Origin: Bacteroidota bacterium
Lineage (GTDB): Bacteria > Bacteroidota > Bacteroidia > Chitinophagales > Chitinophagaceae
Reading direction: 5' to 3'
Length of the DNA stretch: 64,000 nucleotides
NCBI GenBank assembly: GCA_018267575.1
Contig: JAFDYF010000092.1
Span: 1-64,000 of the forward strand
Shown one piece after another: positions 54,412-63,649 of the stretch. The position numbers were made by a program, and so were the translations under genes. The notes below the pieces were generated by a model. It did not search any database. It saw only the letters and a program-made list of their open reading frames with translations, and was not told where the DNA came from. Within the stretch, counting starts at the first letter, position 1; every line of letters starts with the position of its first letter.

Positions 54412-55728
54412 TCAACTCAATACCGGCTCCCAACCTTTTTCATATTCTCTTTTCCATAGTTCCATTGAAGACTTATCATTCAGGATATGTCCATTTTGCG
54501 GATTGCAATGGAGCGTATTGCCTGTGCGTTGGGAAATATTTGCCAGATGGCATAGCAACACACTTTTATAAGCATCATCCACTGGCGCATTGAGCCTCGC
54601 TTCTCCTCTTATTGTTTTAATAAAATTGTCGAAATGGTAGAGGTCCAAATTACCGGTTGCACTGATCGGGTTGGTCGGGTCGGCCGCCGTTTCTGATTTT
54701 ACATCCATCTGCAATTTATTTTTGCTGTCGAAGATTTTATAATCTCCCCCACCCAGGTTCACCAAGCTGCCTTTGTCGCCATATATAATAAACCCACGCC
54801 CTGCACCTTCTACCGGATAATTATTGCAAGACCTACCTTCCCAGCTTATTGATTTTTTGTTCCCAAATTCAAAACTGGCTACTTGGGTATCGGGTGTTTG
54901 CCAATCGTCCTTAAACGCATATCTCCCTCCTGATGAGTTGACTTTGGTAGGAAAATCCACGCCGAGAAACCAACGGCAGCAATCAATTTCATGCGTACCA
55001 TTATTACAAGCTTCCCCAGTGCCCCAATTCCAAAACCAATGCCAGTTATAGTGCACCAGATTATCCTGATAGTCTTTTCTGGGCGCCGGGCCCTGCCATA
55101 GTTCAAAATCCAATGTGGGTGGAACGGGAATTTTTTTACCAATGCCAATGGACTTTCGATCATTAACGTACCAAGCTTTAGCGAAATAAGCATTGCCAAT
55201 TATACCCTCTTTTACTTTTTCTGCTGCCTTGATCAATGTGGGCATGGAACGGCGCTGGTCGCCCATTTGAATATGCTTACCATATTTGTGAAAGGCCTGT
55301 GCCAGCAGTTCTCCCTCATAGGGGTTATGGGCACAAGGTTTCTCCACATATACATGCTTGTTATTTTGCACGGCCATAATGGCCGCAGGTGTGTGCCAAT
55401 GATCTGGCGTGGCAATAATCAATGCGTCAAAATCTTTTTGTTTCACTAATTTTCTGATATCCCTATAAACAGTGGGTTTGCGTGGCGCTTCTTTCAGCGC
55501 ATCCAATCCATTTTGGATGGCTTTGTCTTCTACATCACATATATAGGCCACTTCCACTTTCGGCAATTGTGAATAGGATTTTGCAAGATAGGCGCCCCGG
55601 CTATTGACACCCATAACCGACACTATCACTTTGTTGCTGGGTGCATTTTTACCAAAAATGGGGAAGTTGATAATGGTAAGTCCAGCAGAAGCCAGTGATG
55701 CGTTCTTGATAAATGCTCTACGTTTCAT
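54412..55728 (-). CDS. Gfo/Idh/MocA family oxidoreductase with Tat-type leader
   Basis: About 438 residues from the ATG giving MKRRAFIKNASLASAGL, a Tat signal (RR followed by a hydrophobic run). The Rossmann domain follows: NKVIVSVMGVNSRGAYLAKSY, VAYICDVED, ALIIATPDHWHTPAAI and NKHVYVEKPCAH (the conserved EKP). The C-terminal sheet has HYNWHWFWNWGTGEACNNGTHEIDCCRWFLG, as in secreted bacterial members. Such enzymes oxidise or reduce sugars at C3 with tightly bound NAD(P). It faces the two-domain 3-keto-disaccharide hydrolase gene. Confidence 0.92.
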   Translation of the reverse strand: MKRRAFIKNASLASAGLTIINFPIFGKNAPSNKVIVSVMGVNSRGAYLAKSYSQLPKVEVAYICDVEDKAIQNGLDALKEAPRKPTVYRDIRKLVKQKDFDALIIATPDHWHTPAAIMAVQNNKHVYVEKPCAHNPYEGELLAQAFHKYGKHIQMGDQRRSMPTLIKAAEKVKEGIIGNAYFAKAWYVNDRKSIGIGKKIPVPPTLDFELWQGPAPRKDYQDNLVHYNWHWFWNWGTGEACNNGTHEIDCCRWFLGVDFPTKVNSSGGRYAFKDDWQTPDTQVASFEFGNKKSISWEGRSCNNYPVEGAGRGFIIYGDKGSLVNLGGGDYKIFDSKNKLQMDVKSETAADPTNPISATGNLDLYHFDNFIKTIRGEARLNAPVDDAYKSVLLCHLANISQRTGNTLHCNPQNGHILNDKSSMELWKREYEKGWEPVLS

Positions 55729-55864
55729 AAAAAGATATTTATTTTTAAAGGTAATTTTTTTATGCACTTTTCACCAACCAAGCACCTTTTATCATTTTTA
55801 TAAAACAGAGTCTTAAAATATTATCATTTAAGCATATATTAGTGTTCTTCAAAACAGAACTAAT

Positions 55865-58800
55865 ATGCAAACCCCACTCAAGAAATGTCAAGTTTTTTTA
55901 TTTTTTCTCGGTCTCATCATGTTGTCATTTCTTTCTTTCGTACCAGCACAGGCACAAAAGAAAAAGGCTAAAACAGCAGTTACTTCAGAAGAAGTGTACA
56001 ACAAAAAATTATTTTCTGGCTTAAAATGGCGTTGTATTGGTCCTTGGCGTTCAGGCAGGTCACTTGCAGTTACTGGCGTTACGGGTCAGCACATGGTTTA
56101 TTATTCAGGACAAACAGGCGGCGGTGTTTGGAAAACAGTGGATGCTGGCAATACCTGGCTCTGTGTTTCCGACTCCAATTTCACTTCTTCTTCTGTTGGG
56201 GCATTGGCTGTTTCAAAATCAAACCCAAATATTGTGTACGCAGGTATGGGCGAAGTGGAGATGCGCAATAATATTTCTTTTGGTGATGGCGTATATAAAA
56301 CAACCGATGGAGGTAAGACTTGGAAGCATATGGGATTGGAGAAATCCTATGCCATCGGAACGATTGTAGTGAACCCACAAAACCCCGATATTGTTTTTGT
56401 AGCTGCTATGGGAAAAATTTTTGGTGCCAACAAAGAAAGAGGTTTGTACCGTTCAAACGATGGTGGCAACAGTTGGCAGCAAGTGTTAAGTGCTGATGAT
56501 AGCACCGGTTGTGTGGATGTAAAGATGGACCCAAGCAACCCGCTGATATTGTATGCTTCTATGTGGCGTGCGCACCGCACACCCTATTCATTGAGCAGCG
56601 GGGGCAAAGGGAGCGGATTATATAAATCCACTGATGGTGGTAGCACATGGAATTTGATTTCGGAAAATCCAGGCATGCCGAAAGGGCCAATGGGGAAAAT
56701 CATTTGTTCTGTTTCACCGGTTAACCCTCAGCGCCTATTTGCCATAGTGGAAAATGAGCATGGTGGTGTTTTTCGTTCTGATGACGGCGGTGCCAACTGG
56801 TCGGTAGTAAGCACAAAAAACGACCTAACCCAACGCCCTTGGTATTTTAGTCAAATATTTGCCGACACCAAGGACCAGAACATTGTATATATTTTAAATG
56901 TTGAATTTTGGAAATCAATCGATGGTGGCACCAACTGGTCGAGGGTAGCCAACCGCCATGGTGACAATCACGATATGTGGATCAATCCAGACGATGACAA
57001 TAACTGGATCATGGGTGATGACGGTGGGCCTCAGGTTACTTTTGATGGCGGAAAAAATTTCAGCGATATCGATTTGCCCACAGCACAGTTCTATCATGTG
57101 AACCTGGACAATGATTTCCCTTACAATGTATACGGCGCACAACAGGATAATACCAGTATCCGCATTGCCAGCAGAACCAATGGCTACACGATTGACAAAC
57201 GCGATTGGTATCCGGTGGCTGGTGGCGAAGCCGGTTATATTGTGCCCGACCCTAGCAATCCTGATATTACTTATGGAGGCGAATACGATGGACAGTTATC
57301 TACCTATAATAAAAAGATAGACCAAGGGCGCACTATTTCCCCAGACCCGGAGCTGCATCAAGGTTCTGGGGCAGAGGATTATAAATTTCGTTTCAATTGG
57401 ACCTTCCCAATTGCTATTTCCCCATTCAATAACAAAATGATTTATGCCGGCTCAAACTATGTGATGCGCACGGTGGATGAAGGACAAACTTGGAACGTGA
57501 TCAGTCCCGACCTTACGAGACATGAACCCAGAACGTTGAAGCCAAGCGGTGGCCCTATTACTTTGGACAATACAGGGGCTGAAGTATATGCCGATGTTTT
57601 TGCATTGGCCGAATCACCTGTTAAGCAAGGCTTAATTTGGACAGGATCCGATGATGGTTTGGTATACGTTACCCAAGACGATGGGAAAAACTGGACCAAT
57701 GTTACCCCTAAAGCACTGCCAGATTGGGCATTGATTAGTTATGTGGAGCCATCGCATTTTGATGCAGCGACTTGTTATGTATCCGCAACCAGATACAAAA
57801 GCGATGATACCAAACCCTATATTTTCAAAACGAATGATTACGGCAAAACCTGGACCTTGATCACCAATGGGCTACCTGCGACTACCTATAACCGTTGTGT
57901 ACGGGAAGACCCCAACAAGAAGAATATTTTATATTGCGGTTTGGAAACAGGCATCTATATTTCTTTTGATGAAGGTGCCCATTGGCAAAGCCTGCAATTG
58001 AACCTGCCCAATACACCCGTTCGCGATATCCAGATTCAGAATCAGCAAAAAGATCTTGTGATCGCTACCCATGGCCGTTCTTTCTGGATATTGGACGATA
58101 TCACCCCGCTATACCAATTAAACGATGGGATTGCCAAATCAAACACATGGCTTTTTAAACCAAGAGATTCCTATCGTATGCCCGGTGCTTATATCGAAGA
58201 TCCCAATGTACAGGAAGGGCAAAATGCACCCAATGGGGTCATCATACGATATTATCTTAAATCAAAACCGGAACAAGAATTAAAACTAAAATTTCTTACC
58301 GCAAAAGGAGATAGCATTATTACCTACTCCAACTTGAAAGACAATAAAGGCGAGCCTTCAAAAATTTCTAAAGATTTTTACGAAAGCAAGGCGAAGCATC
58401 CAGGCTTTTTGAGCATCGATACCGGCATGAATGTGTTTGTGTGGGACCTGGCATACCCTTCTGCCAAAGCCGACCTGAGCGCTACATTCGAAGGCACCTT
58501 GGCAGGACCATCCGCTGCGCCGGGTAACTACCAAGTAAAAATGTACTTGGGCGATTCCTTGTTACAAACCCAAAACTTTGAGGTTTTGAAAGACCCCCGC
58601 ATTGCGGCTACCAACGCTGATATACAAGAACAGTTTGAGTTGGGGATGAAAGTACATAACAAGATCAACGAAGTGTCCAAAGCCACCAAACAGATACGTT
58701 CAATAAAAGACCAATTGAATGCTTTTGTGGGAGCTATTGAGGACTCCACGGAAGCTAAGCCTTATAAACAATCATCAAAACCCATTATCGATTCTCTGAC

Positions 58801-59083
58801 TTCCATTGAGGATGCATTGCACAACGACAAGGTAAAAGCTGGTGAGGATGATCTTCGCTACCCTATGCGGCTCGAAGAAAAATTGGGAGCATTGAATGCA
58901 GCCGTCATTGGTTCGGATGCAAAGCCTACCTCCTCTATGTCTGAAGCCTTTATATCGCTTTCTGCAAGGATAGATGTGCAGCTACAGAAACTGAAAGCAA
59001 TAATCGATAAGCAAATCCCTGCTTTCAATGAATCGGCGAAGACCAAACAAAAATCAGTGATTGATGTGAAAGTGAAAGATTAA
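55865..59083 (+). CDS. Large BNR/VPS10-type propeller protein
   Basis: A 1072-residue secreted protein: signal peptide to about residue 28, then about ten-bladed or double-propeller sequence at about 45-740 made of BNR/Sortilin-like repeats (GVYKTTDGGKTWKHMGL, GLYRSNDGGNSWQQVL, VFRSDDGGANWSVVS, IFKTNDYGKTWTLI), each with the Asp-box SxDxGxTW. The last ~300 residues form a beta domain and a helical bundle (KQIRSIKDQLNAFVGAIED). Related proteins are annotated as glycosyl hydrolases or photosystem II stability-like factors, but no catalytic site is seen. A terminator follows. Confidence 0.88.
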   Translation: MQTPLKKCQVFLFFLGLIMLSFLSFVPAQAQKKKAKTAVTSEEVYNKKLFSGLKWRCIGPWRSGRSLAVTGVTGQHMVYYSGQTGGGVWKTVDAGNTWLCVSDSNFTSSSVGALAVSKSNPNIVYAGMGEVEMRNNISFGDGVYKTTDGGKTWKHMGLEKSYAIGTIVVNPQNPDIVFVAAMGKIFGANKERGLYRSNDGGNSWQQVLSADDSTGCVDVKMDPSNPLILYASMWRAHRTPYSLSSGGKGSGLYKSTDGGSTWNLISENPGMPKGPMGKIICSVSPVNPQRLFAIVENEHGGVFRSDDGGANWSVVSTKNDLTQRPWYFSQIFADTKDQNIVYILNVEFWKSIDGGTNWSRVANRHGDNHDMWINPDDDNNWIMGDDGGPQVTFDGGKNFSDIDLPTAQFYHVNLDNDFPYNVYGAQQDNTSIRIASRTNGYTIDKRDWYPVAGGEAGYIVPDPSNPDITYGGEYDGQLSTYNKKIDQGRTISPDPELHQGSGAEDYKFRFNWTFPIAISPFNNKMIYAGSNYVMRTVDEGQTWNVISPDLTRHEPRTLKPSGGPITLDNTGAEVYADVFALAESPVKQGLIWTGSDDGLVYVTQDDGKNWTNVTPKALPDWALISYVEPSHFDAATCYVSATRYKSDDTKPYIFKTNDYGKTWTLITNGLPATTYNRCVREDPNKKNILYCGLETGIYISFDEGAHWQSLQLNLPNTPVRDIQIQNQQKDLVIATHGRSFWILDDITPLYQLNDGIAKSNTWLFKPRDSYRMPGAYIEDPNVQEGQNAPNGVIIRYYLKSKPEQELKLKFLTAKGDSIITYSNLKDNKGEPSKISKDFYESKAKHPGFLSIDTGMNVFVWDLAYPSAKADLSATFEGTLAGPSAAPGNYQVKMYLGDSLLQTQNFEVLKDPRIAATNADIQEQFELGMKVHNKINEVSKATKQIRSIKDQLNAFVGAIEDSTEAKPYKQSSKPIIDSLTSIEDALHNDKVKAGEDDLRYPMRLEEKLGALNAAVIGSDAKPTSSMSEAFISLSARIDVQLQKLKAIIDKQIPAFNESAKTKQKSVIDVKVKD

Positions 59084-59100
59084 TGAAAAATGTTTTTTAA

Positions 59101-59132
59101 AAAAGGTCCCAAGAAATTTGGGGCCTTTTTTT
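59101..59132. terminator. Bidirectional terminator between converging genes
   Basis: AAAAGGTCCC (59101-59110) pairs with GGGGCCTTTT (59120-59129), with one G-T pair and a 9-base loop, then T-run. The A-rich left flank gives a T-run on the minus strand as well, fitting both converging genes (ends 59083 and 59152). Confidence 0.85.
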
Positions 59133-59151
59133 ATGATTTGGTTTTTGCACC

Positions 59152-59763
59152 TTAAGGCGTCAGCTCTTTATCCAAGTCAACAAAAAACATGCATACCGAT
59201 GCAATAAGCATGCTGCCCCCTCCCAACAGCATGATATCGATGGTTTCATTTTTAAATAAAACCCTATTGGCATAGGATAGCAGGAAAGCGGCCGTAACCT
59301 GAGGTATGACCACCGAAAAATTGAATACAGCAAAATAAGTGGTCATTTTTTCCTCAGGTGCAATATGGCCAATCAGTTCATAAGGTATATTACCAATACT
59401 GCTCCAGGCAATGCCAATGAAGGCAAATGAAAAAAAGAGTAGGTATTTGTTTTGAATAAAATAAATCATGGACAGACCAATAGCTCCCGCCAATAACGCA
59501 TAGGCATGTAGTTTTCCAATGGAAATTTTTTTTGACAGAACCGGAATCATAAAAACCAGCAATGCGCCCAGCGTTGCATAAAAAGCAAAACAGATACCGA
59601 CCCAAGTAGTGCCTTTCTCAAAGTCGGCACTTTCAGAATCGCTGGTATGAAAAATATAACGGGTAATCACGGGCGTGGAATAGATCCACAATGCAAACAA
59701 ACCCAGCCAAGTAAAAAACTGTACAATGAAAAGCGGGAATAGGTGACGAAAAATTTTAAGCAT
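59152..59763 (-). CDS. C-terminal half of an MFS sugar transporter (probably truncated)
   Basis: About 203 residues from the ATG giving MLKIFRHLFPLFIVQFF (an upstream ATG adds 18 codons without family character). It has six membrane helices and resembles the second half of SLC45/sucrose-type MFS carriers: QFFTWLGLFALWIYSTPVITRYIF, DFEKGTTWVGICFAFYATLGALLVFMIPVLSKK, GIAWSSIGNIPYELIGHIAPEEKMTTYFAVFNFSVVIPQV. Full members have about 430-500 residues, so helices 1-6 are missing, and the 146 bases upstream hold no such frame. Either a decayed gene or a half-transporter that needs a partner. Confidence 0.75.
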   Translation of the reverse strand: MLKIFRHLFPLFIVQFFTWLGLFALWIYSTPVITRYIFHTSDSESADFEKGTTWVGICFAFYATLGALLVFMIPVLSKKISIGKLHAYALLAGAIGLSMIYFIQNKYLLFFSFAFIGIAWSSIGNIPYELIGHIAPEEKMTTYFAVFNFSVVIPQVTAAFLLSYANRVLFKNETIDIMLLGGGSMLIASVCMFFVDLDKELTP

Positions 59764-59963
59764 ACAGTTCCAAATCGTATTATATAAATTTCGACAAAAG
59801 TATCCTGATTCCCACAATACTTAAGGATATAGCCAAGGTTTTATGATATACTACCTTGTGTCCTTCTTGATAAATAAATTACCAGTTGTGCACCCGGTAT
59901 CAACCAATCAGCATTTGCAGGATCAACAGGTATTTATAGCTGCTTTAAAATAATGATATCATT

Positions 59964-62174
59964 TTAAAGCCCTTTAGGAATTACTTCTTCAATTTCCAAT
60001 ACCACACTGGTTCTTCCCAAATTGATATCCGCATTTATTCCCAGCTTCATCAGAAACTCGCCTGTATAAATTTTATCACTGGGGATGGTCGATGTTGTAC
60101 CCGGGTAGAGGTTGATTTCTTTTACACTATATTTTTTTGTTGGCGACAATCCGTTTAGGATAATAGGGCGCTCATTAGTACCCATTTCTTGTCGGTAATT
60201 AATCAGATAATTAAACAGGATGGCTTTGGACTTGTCAGCATTCACATACATTAGTGATGAAAAATCGTTTACATAAGGATTGACCAAACGGTACATATCC
60301 CCATGCCAAACTATATCCTTAAAAGATTGATAATTGTTGACAGCCTGTTTAGCGAAAAGCATATCATTCGCAGTTAATCTGCTGGTCACAATATCAAAAC
60401 CCAACTTACCCATACTGGCCACATCCACTTTAAATTTCAGCGATTCCTTCCCCCAATTGGTCACATGGTTATCCATCACAACGGAGGGAAAAAAATAGGA
60501 ATAATCCCATTGGATGAATACCCTTTCAATCGGATCGGTATCATCACTAGGCCATAACTCGGTAAAATATTTCAACAACTCATAATCGCCCCTTCCGCCA
60601 CCACCAGAACAAAGCATCATCGGTACTTTCGGATATTTTTCCCGAATCCGGCTTAACACTTTATATAGCCCATGGACATAGTCAACATATAAATGCGTCT
60701 GTGGCAATCCCATTTTATTCAAGTAAGCTGAATAAGCATTATAGATGACGGCATTGCAATCCCATTTGATAAAGGCCAATTCTGGGTTTTTGATAAAAAG
60801 GCTATCCACAATTCCGAAAACAAAATCCTGAACGGTCGGATTGCTCAGGTCGAGCACCAACTGATTCCGAAAATAAGTTTCTGGACGTAGCGGTTGCCGG
60901 ATTACCCAATCCAAATGCTTTTCATAGAGTTCACTTTTAGGGTTTACCATTTCGGGTTCAATCCATATTCCAAATTTGATTCCTTCTTTTTTTGCCTCTT
61001 TTATCAGGTAGCCGATACCGTGAGGAAGCTTTTTTACGTTCTCCTGCCAATCACCGAGCCCTGCGGTATCGCCATCCCGGGGATGCTTGTTGCCAAACCA
61101 ACCATCATCCAGCAAAAACATATCCACCCCAAGGTCTTTGGCCCCTTTGAATAAGGAGGTTAATTTATGCTCATCAAAATCAAAATAGGTAGACTCCCAA
61201 TTATTCAATAGAGTTAGCCGCTCTCCCTTTCCATCCAGTACACGATAATTTCTGGCCCAGGTTTGTAGGTTGCGGCTAGCCTCCCCAGTGCCATGGTCGG
61301 ATATGGCAAATATGATTTCCGGTGTGCGAAAAATTTGGTTTGGCTGCAATTGATAAGCAGACTCATAAGGGTTAATGCCCGCAATAAAACGGAGGTTGTG
61401 ATAAGAGTCCACCTCAAAATCGAGCTTAAAATTACCGGACCAAGCAAGCTGCCCAAGAATAACCCTCCCGTCATTTTCTGATGCAGTTTTGCCAAATGAC
61501 AATATAAAATTGGGGCTTTGCAAAAGCATAGCCCTCGTGCCTAATTTTGAATCAATGGAGCGCATGCCTTGTAACAGTTTTGTCTCGGCCGGTTGCATTT
61601 CCTTTGCATACACGCCTTGAAAACTGGTTAGGTAAAAATCCTTGTCGGTAAAATAGTAATTGGCGGAAGCATATTTTTCCAGCATTACGGGCTTCTTTTC
61701 CATATGCTTGATTTCGGTCCATTGTGAAATCACATTTTCTTTTTTCCACACTTCATAATTCAGGGTCACAAAAAAAGGATAATTCGGGTCCTTCAATAAA
61801 ATACGGGTGATGGATATATTCGGATCGATGATTTTGGTTTCATGGCTCACATAATGCAGTTCAAGGGATTTATTGCCATCGCCATGTGTCACCTGTATGG
61901 CGGGTTCCGACAAATTCCATGTGCCTGCAGGCGTGTACACATTGCTATAAAAACCCGCATTGTCGTCATTGAAATGAAACTGCTGAGAAATGCTGGCATA
62001 TTCCTCTTCGTTCCTCAAAGCCTTTCCAAAATAGATGGTATTTAAACGCTGATATTTATCCGTTTGAAGAACAATGGCTTGATCCTGACTTACAATTGGT
62101 ATAGTTACTGGTTGTGAAAAAACAGCATTGCCCAAAGCCATCAATAACAATCCAAATGCAATATTCTTTTTCAT
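59964..62174 (-). CDS. Alpha-galactosidase, glycoside hydrolase family 36
   Basis: A 736-residue secreted enzyme (signal peptide to ...VFSQ, about residue 21). N-terminal super-sandwich (about 25-330), then the catalytic barrel: DMFLLDDGWFGNKHPRDGDT, FGIWIEPEMVNPKSELYE, FIKWDCNAVI (nucleophile Asp near 470), LCSGGGGRGDYELLKYF and WPSDDTDPIERVFIQWDYSYFFP (acid/base Asp near 543). It releases alpha-1,6-linked galactose from raffinose-type sugars or galactomannan. A galactokinase-like gene lies 73 bases upstream on the same strand, and a damaged transporter downstream. Confidence 0.95.
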   Translation of the reverse strand: MKKNIAFGLLLMALGNAVFSQPVTIPIVSQDQAIVLQTDKYQRLNTIYFGKALRNEEEYASISQQFHFNDDNAGFYSNVYTPAGTWNLSEPAIQVTHGDGNKSLELHYVSHETKIIDPNISITRILLKDPNYPFFVTLNYEVWKKENVISQWTEIKHMEKKPVMLEKYASANYYFTDKDFYLTSFQGVYAKEMQPAETKLLQGMRSIDSKLGTRAMLLQSPNFILSFGKTASENDGRVILGQLAWSGNFKLDFEVDSYHNLRFIAGINPYESAYQLQPNQIFRTPEIIFAISDHGTGEASRNLQTWARNYRVLDGKGERLTLLNNWESTYFDFDEHKLTSLFKGAKDLGVDMFLLDDGWFGNKHPRDGDTAGLGDWQENVKKLPHGIGYLIKEAKKEGIKFGIWIEPEMVNPKSELYEKHLDWVIRQPLRPETYFRNQLVLDLSNPTVQDFVFGIVDSLFIKNPELAFIKWDCNAVIYNAYSAYLNKMGLPQTHLYVDYVHGLYKVLSRIREKYPKVPMMLCSGGGGRGDYELLKYFTELWPSDDTDPIERVFIQWDYSYFFPSVVMDNHVTNWGKESLKFKVDVASMGKLGFDIVTSRLTANDMLFAKQAVNNYQSFKDIVWHGDMYRLVNPYVNDFSSLMYVNADKSKAILFNYLINYRQEMGTNERPIILNGLSPTKKYSVKEINLYPGTTSTIPSDKIYTGEFLMKLGINADINLGRTSVVLEIEEVIPKGL

Positions 62175-62247
62175 TTTTCTTCGGTTGAATTATTAATGAA
62201 TGATATTAAGAAGACCAGCAGGAAAAATTGCCAGATTAAATTGGTTC

Positions 62248-63645
62248 TTAAATAACAAATATGCCGTAGCTATCCGCTCCATCGGAACTGCCTTCGAAAA
62301 GATAGGGAACTCCCATTTCTGCTTTTGTATAAATACTCAATATTTTTTCAACCACCTTACCTGCATGCCTATCCGCTAAGATGGCTACGGTACCACCTGC
62401 GCCACCGCCTGTTATTTTGGCGCCATAGATACCGTTCTCCAAGCCTTCTTTTTTACATAAGTCTACCAGAAAATCTGTAGCCTTGGCACCCAACCCACAT
62501 TCAGTATAAGCATAATGGGATTGATACATCAGCTCACCCATCAAATAGTAAGCTCGCTTTGAAAGACTCATCGCAGCGCCTCTGGATAATTCTGAAAACA
62601 ATTGTACCCGCTGGTTTTCTTCCACCGCATATTTCGTATTTGCCCAAACATGATAAGAATGGTTTTCTTTCAAAGGGGTGAATGGGTCCACATGTACTTG
62701 ATGCGCTTTCAAATAATCAGTGGCATCCATTTCTTTAGGTAGTAAGTTTTCATATTTTTCGTGAAAGTCGGAGCGACGAAGATTTGCGAGATACCCATTC
62801 CATACCGGGTCGGTGTAGCGAGGAATCTCATTCCCTTCTTCTTTTCTTACTTCAATGCCCTCACTATCACAGATTATTTTATAGCCCATAAAAGCAGCCG
62901 CTCTTGCCGCTTCGTATTCAATCCCTGCCACTTGGTGGCTTACTCCAGAATCAATACCCCATATTTTCAAATCCTCGGGCAATTTTATCAAAGGTTCGGG
63001 ATTGCAAGGCTGGCATATCAAGGGCATGATATATCCTTCCTTTCCGGTAACCACCGCAATTTGATCCATGATACCACAAGCAGATTCAGCAATAGTATTC
63101 TCCACCCATTGACATGCGAGCGCTAGATCCACTCCAGCCAGTTCAATTCCATAAGCTGCTGCAGAGGCTTTCATCACCGCCACTTCAATAGCAGCAGAAG
63201 AGCTTACGCCCCTATTCAATGGCACACTAGATTCAATATATAATCCGATGCCGGCATTAATTTTTTCTGGGAATCTTTTTTTCAGATAAAAAAGATTGCC
63301 CAGCACATAAGCCGTCCATCTTACAGAAGATGATTTATTTACCATCTCGCGAACGGTCTGTTCGGATGAAAGCGAATCTATATCTATAACAATATCTCCC
63401 TGCCAGCCTGCATCAGCAGCCGTTTTGTTTTTGAGCTTAACCAACTGGTCGCTTCTGATTTGAGCGGCCGCATAAGTCGCTTCGCGGATGGTGGATTCGA
63501 ATACTAATCCTCCGGTATAATCATCATTGCCTCCCATCAGATCGAGCCTTCCCGGCGACCTTGAAATATGCACAGGCTGATCAATGGAAAAAAAGCCATC
63601 TGCTTTCTTTAACTGTTTGGCAGTTTCTTCGAAATGCATGGTCAT
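62248..63645 (-). CDS. GHMP kinase of the galactokinase/arabinokinase group
   Basis: A 465-residue cytoplasmic sugar kinase. It has SRSPGRLDLMGGNDDYTGGLV (sugar-binding motif), the ATP loop PLNRGVSSSAAIEVAVM (G-x-S-S-S-A) and GGGAGGTVAILAD near the C-terminus. The DLMGGNDDYTGG and IREATYAAAQ wording is closer to L-arabinokinase (plant ARA1 C-terminus) than to classical GalK (HTDYNGG), so the substrate could be galactose or arabinose; the alpha-galactosidase next to it favours galactose. It starts at MTMHFEE, with a second Met at codon 3 also possible. A DegT-type gene ends 4 bases beyond its start. Confidence 0.85.
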   Translation of the reverse strand: MTMHFEETAKQLKKADGFFSIDQPVHISRSPGRLDLMGGNDDYTGGLVFESTIREATYAAAQIRSDQLVKLKNKTAADAGWQGDIVIDIDSLSSEQTVREMVNKSSSVRWTAYVLGNLFYLKKRFPEKINAGIGLYIESSVPLNRGVSSSAAIEVAVMKASAAAYGIELAGVDLALACQWVENTIAESACGIMDQIAVVTGKEGYIMPLICQPCNPEPLIKLPEDLKIWGIDSGVSHQVAGIEYEAARAAAFMGYKIICDSEGIEVRKEEGNEIPRYTDPVWNGYLANLRRSDFHEKYENLLPKEMDATDYLKAHQVHVDPFTPLKENHSYHVWANTKYAVEENQRVQLFSELSRGAAMSLSKRAYYLMGELMYQSHYAYTECGLGAKATDFLVDLCKKEGLENGIYGAKITGGGAGGTVAILADRHAGKVVEKILSIYTKAEMGVPYLFEGSSDGADSYGIFVI

Positions 63646-63649
63646 ATTT

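Noticed and set aside
59818..59963. Missing N-terminal half of the MFS transporter
   Set aside because: I translated the upstream stretch in the relevant frames and found only short stops-interrupted text without membrane helices.
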